A DNA stretch of 35,548 nucleotides from Methylobacter sp. GTDB taxonomy: Bacteria > Pseudomonadota > Gammaproteobacteria > Methylococcales > Methylomonadaceae. Every line of letters starts with the position of its first letter. Position 1 is the stretch's first letter. The notes under the pieces are model-generated. The model worked only from the letters and a program-made list of their open reading frames with translations. It was not told the DNA's origin and ran no database searches. The stretch lies in NCBI GenBank assembly GCA_016784875.1, contig JADHTX010000004.1:1-35548 (forward strand), read 5' to 3'. A program made the translations under genes and the position numbers. Of the stretch, positions 1-8,974 are shown in pieces.

Positions 1-100
1 TCATCCATCATTCACACATTTTTATGCTGGGAGGAGAAAGCTATCGGCTGAAATCAAAACTGAATAAGTGATTTTTCTCTGGAAAAGTGGCTCAAAATTA

Positions 101-1561
101 ATGGCCAAAAATGGCTCAATTCTGTTGGCCATTGACAGTGATGCGTCTGCGTTACTCAAATTTGAAAACCATACCTTAATTCCACTGGCGGTTAACGGCT
201 TATCGGAGGATACCTTGGGACGGCGGTTTGTTGTCAGTGAACATCCGCGTCTGGCGCAAATTTTAGCTTCCGATCAATCGGTACGTTTTGCCGCCGATTC
301 GGAGTTGCCCGATCCTTATGACGGCCTCATTGAAACCGATAATGATCAACTTTTGGTACATGATTGTATGGGGGTTACACTATTTATCGACGGCAAGCCC
401 TGGGGGGTTTTAACCTTGGATGCACTGGCTCCCGGCACTTTTGACCATATTGATGCCATGCAACTGACTACTTTTATTAGTCTGACAGCGGCTACGGTTA
501 AAGCGGCCGGATTGATTGCCTCCTTGGAACAGCGGGCACGTTATGCGACGCAAACTTTATTCAGAGAGAATGCCGACCACGACATGATAGGCGACAGCGA
601 ATGTATGCGGAAATTGCGTAATGAAATTTCTATCGTCGCTCCGTCACAACTGGCTGTGTTAATTTTGGGCGAGACCGGCGTAGGCAAAGAACTGGTTGCG
701 TTGCGTATTCATCTGGAATCGACTCACGCCGATCAGGTCATGGTATACGTTAATTGCGCGGCATTACCTGAAAATATTGCCGAGAGTGAATTATTCGGTC
801 ATATCAAAGGCGCATTTTCCGGGGCTATTAACGATAGAACCGGTAAGTTTGAACTAGCTAATGGCGGCACGATTTTTCTGGATGAAATCGGTGAACTACC
901 GCTTTCCATTCAGGCAAAGATATTGCGTACTTTACAAAATGGCGAGATACAACGTGTCGGCAGCGATCAACAGATCAAAGTGAATGTGCGAGTCATTGCC
1001 GCTACCAATCGCAATCTGCAACAAGAAGTCGCGGCGGGACTTTTTCGCCCGGATCTTTACCACCGATTAGCGGTTTACCCGATGCATGTTCCGGCCTTAC
1101 GGGAACGAGGAAAAGATGTTTTATTGTTGGCGGGGGCTTTTCTGGAAAAAAACCAGCAGCGTTTGGGCGTTAAAAAGTTGCGTTTGGATCAAAACGCCAA
1201 AAAAGCCTTGCTGGATTACCGCTGGCCAGGCAACATTCGTGAACTTGAACATTTACTCAGCAGGGCAGCGCTTAAATCGGCGACCCCTGAAAATCGTCAA
1301 GCCGATTTTATAACCATTTCCCCTGATTATTTGGATATAGTGTCGGAACCGTTGAATCATCCAGTTATCAAAATCGAAACTGATTTATTCCCAGTACCAG
1401 CCACGCCGATAAACTTAAAAAACGCCGTTGACGAATTTCAACGTCAACTCATCTTGCAACAACTTGCAGCTCAACAAGGCAATATGGCCGCTACCGCTCG
1501 TGCTCTGGGCTTGGATCGAGGTAATTTTCATCGCTTAATAAAACGGCTGGCGATTAATTAA
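101..1561 (+). CDS. norR: NorR-type NO-responsive sigma54 activator, GAF domain shortened
   Basis: This is a cytoplasmic enhancer-binding protein: an N-terminal GAF domain senses nitric oxide through a mononuclear iron, a central AAA+ domain remodels sigma54 RNA polymerase, and a C-terminal Fis-type helix-turn-helix (GNMAATARALGLDRGNFHR) binds DNA. Visible are Walker A GETGVGKE, the sigma54 loop as GAFSGA rather than the usual GAFTGA, the Walker B region FLDEIGELP, and the arginine-finger region LFRPDLYHRL. The iron-ligand region of NorR is kept (HPRL, LPDPYDG, VHDC, LTLD). I chose the ATG at 101, which gives 486 residues; an in-frame GTG lies at 68, directly after a TAA. After MAKNGSILLAI the protein jumps to DSDASALLKF, whereas in E. 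coli NorR about 25 more residues separate these parts, so an in-frame deletion in the first GAF helix is inferred. Any NO-detoxifying target operon would lie outside the window. Confidence 0.8.
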   Translation: MAKNGSILLAIDSDASALLKFENHTLIPLAVNGLSEDTLGRRFVVSEHPRLAQILASDQSVRFAADSELPDPYDGLIETDNDQLLVHDCMGVTLFIDGKPWGVLTLDALAPGTFDHIDAMQLTTFISLTAATVKAAGLIASLEQRARYATQTLFRENADHDMIGDSECMRKLRNEISIVAPSQLAVLILGETGVGKELVALRIHLESTHADQVMVYVNCAALPENIAESELFGHIKGAFSGAINDRTGKFELANGGTIFLDEIGELPLSIQAKILRTLQNGEIQRVGSDQQIKVNVRVIAATNRNLQQEVAAGLFRPDLYHRLAVYPMHVPALRERGKDVLLLAGAFLEKNQQRLGVKKLRLDQNAKKALLDYRWPGNIRELEHLLSRAALKSATPENRQADFITISPDYLDIVSEPLNHPVIKIETDLFPVPATPINLKNAVDEFQRQLILQQLAAQQGNMAATARALGLDRGNFHRLIKRLAIN

Positions 1562-1586
1562 GTAATTACAGCAATTGGTTTTCTAA

Positions 1587-2669
1587 CTAACTTAGACGTT
1601 TTTGCCAAATATTACAAAGCTCAACGGAGATAGGCAGCTCATTCAACAAAGCAGATATATCAGGTGGTACAATTGAGTTTGCTGGCGAATTGACAGCCCA
1701 AAGCAACAGCCCTTCAAATAGTCCTGCGGCTTCCATAATTGATTGCCCATCCAGCCAAACTGGAAATAGTCGTACTTCAAAGGTATGTTTATCCAATGTC
1801 GGATAAATGATGTTTTTCAGGTTGAAATCACAATATTTAGTGACCTCTAATTGGGCTAATGATTGTCTAGCCTCTTCCCAATTTTTTTTACTCCACTCTG
1901 GATTTCGCACTAGATCATAAAGCTCACGATTCCAATTACCGAGCCTTCGACAATGTAAATTGGTTTGGACTAATTGTCGCAACTCTAAACCATAAGTCCA
2001 TAACAGTCTCACTAGGTTCGCTAAAACTGAAGCTGATTGCAATGGCATCGCATCAAAATGAATATGCGTTGCCCCTTCTTTAGGGGCAGTAAATCCCAAA
2101 AATCGTACAGTTGTTAAGAGAGATTCTAAATGTGCTAAATGATTCTTCTCAATAGGCGGTGTAATCAATTCACATGGCCGTTCGCGCTCGCCTGGAAGTG
2201 GAGCCGCAATCGCAATTGCCGCACCCGTTCGATCAGTAATGCGTACCATGCCGCCTTGACTCGATTGCGGTTCAGTTCCAAACAAATGCGCAATAGGTGT
2301 AAGCACCTCTGAAACCGGAGCGGTTGGGTCGGCCTGTTGCATTACCAGCTGTAGAAGACGAGCTTCATCACTGACAATGCGATACCAACCCGGTAGCGGT
2401 GGATGGGATCTGTCACAATCTTCCTGAAGCGTTAAATCATCGACGCATTGCGCCATTATCTGCCCAGCAGAATCGAGCACCTCAAATCCTTGGGTAAGGT
2501 TATTGAATAAAGGTTGCCCGGAAACTTTACTCGGCTCAACTTGCGGGTGAAAAAAAGAACGGACAGTTCCATTATGTTGCTGAGCGATTTTTAACGCTAA
2601 GTCGCGTCTACTAAGCCCCTTTGGAGCCATCAATTCAATTTCAACCCCTATTTTCCAGTTGATTTCCAT
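1587..2669 (-). CDS. Putative amidoligase-family enzyme
   Basis: The 360-residue protein opens with the GVEIEL motif and ends with a FEVRLFP segment. These are typical of the putative amidoligase family (glutamate-cysteine-ligase-like carboxylate-amine ligases, Pfam Amidoligase_2). The middle carries ATHIHFDAM, whose histidines and aspartate fit the metal/ATP pocket of that fold. Members are predicted to join a carboxylate to an amine using ATP, often in peptide or protein modification, but few substrates are known. The expected partner genes (gamma-glutamyl cyclotransferase-like or ATP-grasp genes) are not adjacent: the gene stands alone, convergent with norR and downstream of the repeat-protein gene. 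No signal peptide is visible, so it is probably cytoplasmic. The family call is fairly safe; the substrate is unknown. Confidence 0.7.
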   Translation of the reverse strand: MEINWKIGVEIELMAPKGLSRRDLALKIAQQHNGTVRSFFHPQVEPSKVSGQPLFNNLTQGFEVLDSAGQIMAQCVDDLTLQEDCDRSHPPLPGWYRIVSDEARLLQLVMQQADPTAPVSEVLTPIAHLFGTEPQSSQGGMVRITDRTGAAIAIAAPLPGERERPCELITPPIEKNHLAHLESLLTTVRFLGFTAPKEGATHIHFDAMPLQSASVLANLVRLLWTYGLELRQLVQTNLHCRRLGNWNRELYDLVRNPEWSKKNWEEARQSLAQLEVTKYCDFNLKNIIYPTLDKHTFEVRLFPVWLDGQSIMEAAGLFEGLLLWAVNSPANSIVPPDISALLNELPISVELCNIWQKRLS

Positions 2670-2773
2670 ATGAGTAAATGATCTTAAATAAACTACGTCT
2701 ATTAAAATTAATGGGATATTTTATCTATTTGTTATTTATCGGTTTATCGAGGTTCTACAAAATAAGATTTCAA

Positions 2774-2802
2774 AATCGATATTATTGTAAATAATATCGA
2801 TT
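2774..2802 (-). terminator. Perfect 13-bp AT-rich palindrome, possible terminator or operator
   Basis: The arms AATCGATATTATT and AATAATATCGATT are perfect complements around a 3-base centre. The element lies between the 3' end of the repeat-protein gene and the 5' end of the amidoligase gene, both read leftwards. On the minus strand it is followed by TTTTGAAATC, so it could end transcription of the upstream gene. The AT-rich stem makes an operator for the amidoligase gene an equal possibility. Confidence 0.35.
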
Positions 2803-2862
2803 GAATAGAAAATCTGCGCATATCCTAAAATCGTTCATGCCGCTTATATCTATTTAAAGAAA

Positions 2863-3363
2863 TTATTGAGTCTGCGCGTTAGTTAATGCTTGTTGGACTG
2901 CGGTATTGTTACCGTTTAGTAGTAAACTACCGATTTTAAGCTTGGCATCCCAAGGTGTGGGTTTACCCCAAAATTTAGCCAGTAGCGCTGCGTCTTCGTA
3001 GGAATAGCTGTTGGCAAAAGCTTTGATTTCCTGATCTTCCACACTGGCTTGTTTAGCGTTATTTAGCGCCTGTTGAACCGCATCATTGTCACCGTTTAGA
3101 AGTAGACTACCGATTTTAAGCTTGGCATCCCAAGGTGTGGGTTTACCCCAGAAGTTAGCCAATAATACGGCATCTTCATAAGTGTAACTGTTAGCGAAAG
3201 CTTCGATTTCCCGGTCTTCTAAATTTCCTGATTGGGAGATGCTTTCATCGGCCTCAGCAGTCGCTATCCAGGGCATGTTATCAAGCATTATTGTTGGTGT
3301 GGTCAATGCAACTGATATAGCAATTGTTAGCGGAAGGTTATTTTTATTATTAGTAGATGACAT
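2863..3363 (-). CDS. Small exported protein with two tandem 60-residue repeats
   Basis: I do not recognise this 166-residue protein. After a lysine-containing N-terminus and a hydrophobic stretch (LPLTIAISVALTTPTIML) that may be a signal sequence or anchor, there are two consecutive 60-residue units. Each starts near EDxEIxAFANSY and contains FWGKPTPWDAKLKIGSLLLNG followed by VQQAL. The underlying DNA repeats with a period of exactly 180 bases (for example 2931-2940 and 3111-3120), and about 45 bases are identical in both copies, so the duplication is recent or kept uniform. Each unit would be mostly helical. It is upstream of the amidoligase gene on the same strand, about 190 bases away, so joint transcription is possible but unproven. 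It could be a secreted or periplasmic protein of unknown role. Confidence 0.7.
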   Translation of the reverse strand: MSSTNNKNNLPLTIAISVALTTPTIMLDNMPWIATAEADESISQSGNLEDREIEAFANSYTYEDAVLLANFWGKPTPWDAKLKIGSLLLNGDNDAVQQALNNAKQASVEDQEIKAFANSYSYEDAALLAKFWGKPTPWDAKLKIGSLLLNGNNTAVQQALTNAQTQ

Positions 3364-3471
3364 AATTCCTTAACTCCATACAAGTTAAATATTCGAGACT
3401 TTTAGAATCCAAACTGGCTACTTAGATTGGACGTCAAAGTTGAATCTACCTTATGTGACAAGATAAGACTA

Positions 3472-4854
3472 CTATTTTCCAATACAAAAACTGGAAAATA
3501 TTTTCCCCAGCAAGTCATCCGAGGTAAATTTTCCGGTAATTTCTGCAAGGCTGTTCTGAGCTTGTCTTAAATCTTCCGCCACCAGTTCTCCGGCCTGACT
3601 GCCTCTTAACTGATTTAAAGCACTTTCGACAAATTCATGGCCTTTATTTAAGGCTTCGATATGTCGTCTTCGGGCGATAAACACGTTATCTGTAGCCTCG
3701 TTAAAACCGACACTCTGTTTGAGGTGTTGTTTTAATAGTTCCATTCCGTTTCCGGTTTTTATCGACAGGTAGATTTGAGCGCCTAGTTCAGTTTGTTTAA
3801 TTTCAGACTCCTGGCCCAACAAGTCTATTTTATTATAGATTAGGGTGATGTTGGCGCTCTGCGGCAGGGTTTTTAACAGCGATTCTGATTCCGGTTCTCT
3901 AATATCAATCAGTAACAGAATTTTATCGGCGTTTTTGATTTCTTCGTGAGCCCTGCGGATACCTTCTTGTTCAATCGCATTGTCACTTTCACGCAAGCCT
4001 GCGGTATCTATAATATGTAAAGGCATGCCGTCCAGCTGAATGCGTTCTTTTAACACATCGCGTGTGGTTCCAGCTATGTCTGTAACTATCGCCGCTTCAT
4101 GTCCGGCCAGCGCATTGAGCAGACTGGATTTTCCGGCGTTGGGTTTTCCTGCTAATACGACGGTCATGCCATCGCGCAGCAAGCGTCCTTGTTGAGCGAT
4201 TTTTTGAATCTGTTCAATGCGTTGTTGTAATTTAACTATCCGGTTTTCGACGACTCCATCGGTCAAAAAATCGATTTCTTCATCGACAAAGTCAATGGCC
4301 GCTTCGACGTAAATCCTGAGTTCGGTCAGCTCCTCGACCAGTTCATTGATCTGTACTGAAAAAACGCCTTGCATGGATTTTTGTGCCGACCGAACCGACT
4401 GTTCTGTACTGCTTTCTATTAAATCTGCGACTGCTTCAGCTTGAGCTAAATCGAGTTTGTTATTAAGAAAGGCACGTTCAGTAAATTCACCGGGATTGGC
4501 TAAGCGTGCGCCTAGAGATAGAACCCGCCTCAATAGCATGTCTAATACAACGCTGCCGCCATGTCCTTGAAGTTCGAGTATGTGTTCGCCTGTATATGAC
4601 GCGGGAGCTGGAAAATAAAGAGTGATGCCTGAATCGATTACGGTGCCGTCATCATCGAAAAAAGATGTATACAAGGCCTGTCGGGGAGTTAATGCTTTAG
4701 CGTATGTACCGCTAAACTGCTTGGAGGAAGTGCGGTGAATTAATTGTTTGGCGATTTCGGGAACTAATGCTCCCGAAATTCGAATAATACCAACACCGCC
4801 ATTCCCTGGCGGTGTTGCAATAGCTGCAATGGTATCTAGATTTTCAATATCCAC
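3472..4854 (-). CDS. mnmE: tRNA modification GTPase MnmE
   Basis: MnmE works with MnmG to install the 5-carboxymethylaminomethyl (or taurinomethyl) group on wobble uridine 34 of tRNAs, using a methylene-tetrahydrofolate C1 unit and GTP hydrolysis. The 460-residue length is normal. The N-terminal folate-binding domain begins DTIAAIATPPGNGGVGIIRISG; the inserted G domain shows G1 GKPNAGKSS (about residues 235-243), DTAGLR (283-288) and NKID (about 341). The protein ends in the invariant CIGK, whose cysteine is conserved in the family. It is the last gene of the rpmH-rnpA-yidD-yidC-mnmE string, 11 bases after yidC, the standard gammaproteobacterial order. Confidence 0.97.
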   Translation of the reverse strand: MDIENLDTIAAIATPPGNGGVGIIRISGALVPEIAKQLIHRTSSKQFSGTYAKALTPRQALYTSFFDDDGTVIDSGITLYFPAPASYTGEHILELQGHGGSVVLDMLLRRVLSLGARLANPGEFTERAFLNNKLDLAQAEAVADLIESSTEQSVRSAQKSMQGVFSVQINELVEELTELRIYVEAAIDFVDEEIDFLTDGVVENRIVKLQQRIEQIQKIAQQGRLLRDGMTVVLAGKPNAGKSSLLNALAGHEAAIVTDIAGTTRDVLKERIQLDGMPLHIIDTAGLRESDNAIEQEGIRRAHEEIKNADKILLLIDIREPESESLLKTLPQSANITLIYNKIDLLGQESEIKQTELGAQIYLSIKTGNGMELLKQHLKQSVGFNEATDNVFIARRRHIEALNKGHEFVESALNQLRGSQAGELVAEDLRQAQNSLAEITGKFTSDDLLGKIFSSFCIGK

Positions 4855-4865
4855 TTTAACTCAAG

Positions 4866-6578
4866 TTATGGCATTTTAGCTATTTGCCGGGTGATATACG
4901 ATTGTTGAATAATTGATAGCGTATTATTTACCACCCAATATAAAACCAAACCCGCCGGGAAAAACAGGAAGAAAACAGTAAAGACAATCGGAAACATCTT
5001 CATAACTTTTGCCTGTATCGGATCAATCGGTGCAGGGTTTAAGCTTTGCTGAATTTTCATGGTAATACCCATAATAACCGGCAATACAAAGAAAGGATCT
5101 TGTATCGATAAGTCTTGTATCCATAATGCAAAGGGCGCTTGACGAAACTCGACGGTTTCGCTCAACACCCAGTACAAACACATAAATACCGGAATCTGCA
5201 CCAAAATAGGCAAACAGCCGCCCAAAGGATTAACCTTTTCTTTTTTATACAAGGCCATCATTTCGGTATTAAAACGCGGTCTGTCATCAGCAAAACGTTC
5301 TTGCAATTCTTTAAGACGCGGCTGAATTTTACGCATTTTAGCCATTGACTTATAACTGGCTTGCGATAATGGGAAAAACAGTAATTTAATACAGATTGTT
5401 ACACCAATAATGGCTACGCCCCAATTACCGACTGCATCATGAATCTGATTCAATAACCAATAAATCGGTTTACCAATAAAGGTTAAAAAGCTGTAATCAA
5501 CGGTAAGCTCAAGACCAGGAGCGGTTTTTTCCATCATAGGCTGAATTTTAGGCCCTGCGAATAATTGCGCTACGAATTGTGCATCTGAATTTGCGTTAAC
5601 GGTGACTAATGGAGAATAAGTTCCGATCACATAACGTCCTTCATTCAACGCTTTGGTATAGAAATGATTTTCCTGATCCGCTGGCGGAACCCATGCTGAG
5701 GCAAAATAATGCTGAATGATTGCTGTCCAACCCCCTATGGTTGCAACATCAAGCTTTTCATCATCCATGTCGTCATAGCTTATTTTTTGATATTTTTCTT
5801 TTTCGGTATAAATAACTCCGCCGGCATAAGCTCTCATTCCGCCAGTTAACATTCCCCCGGTGCTTGTCGAACCAGGAACTCGAAGTAACTGACTATATTG
5901 CCTTCCTGACCAAGCCTTACCAGAATCATTTTTAACTTTTTGTGCCAAAGTTATTTGATAGCTACCTCGCTTAAAGGTAAATAATTTGGTAATAGTCAGA
6001 CCATTATTATCGGTCCATGTTAAAGGCACAGTTAAACTATCGTCGCCAAGTTTTAGTTCATAACTTTTTTGTTCGTTTTCAAATACCGTATGATGATTCG
6101 GAGCCGTCGCGGAACCGCTATCGGCAATTAAACCGCTTTGTGCGACAAATAGTTTTTCTTGGCTGCTATCAAATAAACGCACTGGGGCAGTGTTTTTTTC
6201 TGCCGCCGATAAACCAATCAGTTCACGCATACTATTTACAACACTGTTAGCTTTTTCTACAGGATAAGCTAATAAATCCAGATTTTGGATTGTGCCCCCT
6301 TGCATATCAATTTCCAGTGCAAGCACATCGGTTTTAACGGTAATGATGTTGGAGGATGACAATGTTGCCAATGGAACCGCTGTAATATCTTGATCTGTTG
6401 TTCCTGTTTGGGTTGAAGTGCCCGTAGCAGAAGGTAAATCTTCTTTCGTGTTGACCACTACCGCATCTTCAATAGCAGCAACTTCAGGTTTCGGTCCATA
6501 GTCTTGTTGCCAAGCTTGTTGCAGCATAAAAACAAGCATTGCAAAAGTAACGATCAGTACAAATCTTATATTATCCAT
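4866..6578 (-). CDS. yidC: Membrane protein insertase YidC
   Basis: YidC inserts and folds inner-membrane proteins, alone or with SecYEG. I start at MDNIRF (ATG at 6576-6578), giving 570 residues, because Gram-negative YidC proteins begin with MDxxR and a first membrane helix ([18 protein letters not shown]); the frame is open 15 codons further upstream, inside yidD. A large periplasmic domain follows (about residues 60-340), then the conserved membrane core with [20 protein letters not shown], a cytoplasmic [13 protein letters not shown] helical hairpin, [16 protein letters not shown], and closing helices ending near the lysine/arginine tail. Its start overlaps the end of yidD by 8 bases, suggesting translational coupling. 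Confidence 0.96.
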   Translation of the reverse strand: MDNIRFVLIVTFAMLVFMLQQAWQQDYGPKPEVAAIEDAVVVNTKEDLPSATGTSTQTGTTDQDITAVPLATLSSSNIITVKTDVLALEIDMQGGTIQNLDLLAYPVEKANSVVNSMRELIGLSAAEKNTAPVRLFDSSQEKLFVAQSGLIADSGSATAPNHHTVFENEQKSYELKLGDDSLTVPLTWTDNNGLTITKLFTFKRGSYQITLAQKVKNDSGKAWSGRQYSQLLRVPGSTSTGGMLTGGMRAYAGGVIYTEKEKYQKISYDDMDDEKLDVATIGGWTAIIQHYFASAWVPPADQENHFYTKALNEGRYVIGTYSPLVTVNANSDAQFVAQLFAGPKIQPMMEKTAPGLELTVDYSFLTFIGKPIYWLLNQIHDAVGNWGVAIIGVTICIKLLFFPLSQASYKSMAKMRKIQPRLKELQERFADDRPRFNTEMMALYKKEKVNPLGGCLPILVQIPVFMCLYWVLSETVEFRQAPFALWIQDLSIQDPFFVLPVIMGITMKIQQSLNPAPIDPIQAKVMKMFPIVFTVFFLFFPAGLVLYWVVNNTLSIIQQSYITRQIAKMP

Positions 6579-6804
6579 TCTTATTACCAAATTTTTCTGG
6601 AACGGGATCAATACCACCTTCATGGAACGGATGGCATCTTAATAATCTTTTGAGAGTGAGATAGGAGCCGATAATGGCTCCATGGAGCTGAAGCGCTTCC
6701 AGAGAATAACTTGAACAACTTGGATAGAAGCGACACCGATTTCCAAGCAGAGGGCTAATAAAGTACTTATAAAACCTTATAATTGCTATGAGCACGAATC
6801 GCAT
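6571..6804 (-). CDS. yidD: Membrane protein insertion efficiency factor YidD
   Basis: This 77-residue protein has the family signature [15 protein letters not shown] near residues 24-38 and the later [16 protein letters not shown]. YidD is a small membrane-associated protein reported to assist YidC-dependent insertion. An amphipathic or hydrophobic N-terminal stretch ([17 protein letters not shown]) fits membrane association. It overlaps rnpA upstream by 19 bases and yidC downstream by 8, so the three genes are tightly coupled. Confidence 0.95.
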   Translation of the reverse strand: MRFVLIAIIRFYKYFISPLLGNRCRFYPSCSSYSLEALQLHGAIIGSYLTLKRLLRCHPFHEGGIDPVPEKFGNKNG

Positions 6805-7154
6805 CGGGATACCAATTTAAGCCAATGTCTTTCCAAAGATTTTCTTAACAAATCTAATGGAGCATCTACGGCTTCTCTACGAGCCAAAACAACAATATCA
6901 ATATTTCCCAATTTATGTTGTTTTATTCTAAAGTTTTCCCGAACAGTTCGTTTAATCAAATTCCTTTGCACTGCCTTTCTTATATTTTTTTTAGCAATTG
7001 CCAAGCCTAGCCTCGGATGATCAAAATCGTTCCGTATAGCTAACAGGGTAAAATATTGGTCACTTGATTTTACAGGCTTAGCAAAAACCTTTTTATATTC
7101 AGCCGGTTTTTTTAACCGTAACTGCGGGGGGAAACTAAAAACTTCTTCAGCCAC
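6786..7154 (-). CDS. rnpA: Ribonuclease P protein component
   Basis: RnpA is the small basic protein subunit of RNase P, which matures tRNA 5' ends. The RNR-like signature [13 protein letters not shown] and the preceding [16 protein letters not shown] are present, and the 122-residue length is normal. The start is a GTG at 7152-7154, only 11 bases after the rpmH stop; I see no better in-frame ATG, GTG or TTG before the conserved region, and the ATG at 7160-7162 is in another frame. Translation is probably coupled to rpmH, and the 3' end overlaps yidD. Confidence 0.95.
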   Translation of the reverse strand: MAEEVFSFPPQLRLKKPAEYKKVFAKPVKSSDQYFTLLAIRNDFDHPRLGLAIAKKNIRKAVQRNLIKRTVRENFRIKQHKLGNIDIVVLARREAVDAPLDLLRKSLERHWLKLVSRCDSCS

Positions 7155-7165
7155 ACAACCATCAA

Positions 7166-7300
7166 CTAAACGGTTAACTGGGCGCGTCCTTTTGCTCTAC
7201 GAGCATTGATAACTCTACGGCCACCGACTGTTGCCATTCTTGCACGAAAACCATGAGTTCTTGCGCGTTTAATTTTACTGGGTTGGTATGTTCTTTTCAT
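7166..7300 (-). CDS. rpmH: Large ribosomal subunit protein bL34
   Basis: The 44-residue translation starts [18 protein letters not shown], continues [21 protein letters not shown] and ends AQLTV, which is a complete, typical L34. It is first in the rpmH-rnpA-yidD-yidC-mnmE string and diverges from dnaA, with a good sigma70 promoter upstream. Confidence 0.97.
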   Translation of the reverse strand: MKRTYQPSKIKRARTHGFRARMATVGGRRVINARRAKGRAQLTV

Positions 7301-7356
7301 TGTACTTAAGGCCTGATCAGGTGAGTGTTAACAAAAACAGATAAAAAAGACAGCGG

Positions 7357-7385
7357 ATGATAAAATAAACAGCTAGGCCTGTCAA
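7357..7385 (-). promoter_or_regulatory. Sigma70-type promoter for rpmH operon
   Basis: Read on the minus strand there is a perfect -35 TTGACA (7380-7385), a 17-base spacer, and a -10 TATCAT (7357-7362, 5 of 6 to consensus). It ends about 57 bases before the rpmH start codon and is the strongest promoter match I noticed in the window. Confidence 0.65.
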
Positions 7386-7469
7386 TTCTGTAGAGCAATG
7401 TTTTATTACTGTATAGTGCTAAAACGCAAAATTACTTCATTACACTAATCAACTTTAATTACTATTTCA

Positions 7470-8786
7470 ATGAGCTCAATTTGGAACAACTGCCTCTCTA
7501 AACTTGAAAATGAAATTTCAGGTTCTGACTTTAGTACATGGATAAGGCCCCTTCAGGCCATAGAAAACGATGGACAAATAAAATTATTAGCCCCAAACCG
7601 GTTCGTACTGGATTGGGTTAAAGAGCATCATTTTGCTAAAATCGAAGAAACGATTTATGAATTTTCTAACGGAACATTTAATTTAAGTCTTGAAATTGGT
7701 TCCAAAAATTCATCCGTTACTCCTGCCGCAAAAATAGCCAAGCCTGCCGGTACTCAAAAATCCAGCCCCAACTTCCTCAATAAGGCGTTTACCTTCGACA
7801 ACTTTGTTGAGGGTAAATCTAATCAATTAGCTCGGGCAGCTTCTATGCAGGTTTCTGAAAACATTGGCAAAGCTTATAACCCATTGCTAATTTACGGCAG
7901 TTCAGGCTTGGGTAAAACGCATATGATGCATGCAATTGGTAATGCCGTTTTACAAAAAAATCCATCGGCAACTGTTGTTTATCTGCATTCTGAAAAATTC
8001 GTTCAGGATATGGTTAGGGCATTACAACAAAACTCTATTAATGCATTTAAAGAATTTTATCGCGGCGTTGATGTGCTGTTAATTGACGACATACAATTTT
8101 TTGCTGGAAAAGAGCGCTCTCAGGAAGAGTTTTTTCATACGTTCAATACATTATTGGAAAAAAAACATCAAGTTATCTTAACTTGTGATAAATATCCTAA
8201 AGAAATTATAGGTCTTGAAGATCGCTTAAAATCACGATTTGGCTGGGGACTTCCTGTTTTAATCGAACCTCCTGATATGGAAACCAGAGCCGCTATTTTA
8301 ATGAAGAAAGCGGCTTTGGTTAATATTGAATTAGCTCAGGATGTGGCTTTTTTTATTGCTAAACGGATTCCTTCCAACGTTCGAGATCTCGAAGGCGCTT
8401 TACGAAGAGTTATTGCTAACGCACAGTTTACCGGTCGCGAGATCACCATCGACTTTACCAAAGAAGCACTGCATGATTTAATTTCTTTGCAAGATAAACT
8501 CGTTAATATCGACAATATACAAAAAACAGTTGCGGAGTATTTTAAAATTCGCGTTGCTGATTTGTCTTCTAAAAATAGAAAACAATCCATTACTCGACCA
8601 AGACAAATGGCTATGTGCTTAGCCAGAGAACTAACATCACACAGTTTTCCTGAAATTGGCGATGCCTTCGGCGGTCGTGATCACACCACGGTAATGAATG
8701 CCTGTAAACGAATAGCCGAATTAAAAGAAGCCGATAATAAAATTGCAGAAGATTATTCCAACCTGTTGAGAACTCTGTCACATTAG
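7470..8786 (+). CDS. dnaA: Chromosomal replication initiator DnaA
   Basis: DnaA binds 9-bp boxes at oriC and melts the duplex in its ATP form. In this 438-residue protein the N-terminal oligomerisation/helicase-loading domain ([24 protein letters not shown]) is followed by a variable linker and the AAA+ domain: Walker [10 protein letters not shown] (about residues 143-151), Walker [10 protein letters not shown] (about 204) and the arginine-containing FGWGL segment. The C-terminal DNA-binding domain carries the signature region [20 protein letters not shown], then [16 protein letters not shown]. It heads dnaA-dnaN-recF-gyrB and diverges from rpmH. Confidence 0.98.
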   Translation: MSSIWNNCLSKLENEISGSDFSTWIRPLQAIENDGQIKLLAPNRFVLDWVKEHHFAKIEETIYEFSNGTFNLSLEIGSKNSSVTPAAKIAKPAGTQKSSPNFLNKAFTFDNFVEGKSNQLARAASMQVSENIGKAYNPLLIYGSSGLGKTHMMHAIGNAVLQKNPSATVVYLHSEKFVQDMVRALQQNSINAFKEFYRGVDVLLIDDIQFFAGKERSQEEFFHTFNTLLEKKHQVILTCDKYPKEIIGLEDRLKSRFGWGLPVLIEPPDMETRAAILMKKAALVNIELAQDVAFFIAKRIPSNVRDLEGALRRVIANAQFTGREITIDFTKEALHDLISLQDKLVNIDNIQKTVAEYFKIRVADLSSKNRKQSITRPRQMAMCLARELTSHSFPEIGDAFGGRDHTTVMNACKRIAELKEADNKIAEDYSNLLRTLSH

Positions 8787-8974
8787 GCGGGAGTAACCTG
8801 TGGATAACTTGATACTTTACTGACAACCTTTACTTAACCCCAAAGCATACACATCAACGTACACCTTTAACCACATTATTTATAACAATATAGCTAATTG
8901 ATTTTTAAGGACAAAAAGCTGTTTTCCACAGTTTCCTTTTAAGCTAATAGTAATAATAGAGAAAATATTCTTTT
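8787..8974. other. Candidate oriC segment with DnaA boxes
   Basis: The AT-rich dnaA-dnaN gap holds one perfect DnaA box (TGTGGATAA, 8799-8807, complement of TTATCCACA) and two one-mismatch boxes on the other strand (TTAACCACA 8867-8875 and TTTTCCACA 8922-8930). AT-rich stretches lie between and after them, suitable for unwinding. Origins in this position occur in several gammaproteobacteria with the same gene order. Only three boxes are visible, so this may be part of an origin that includes other sequence. Confidence 0.5.
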
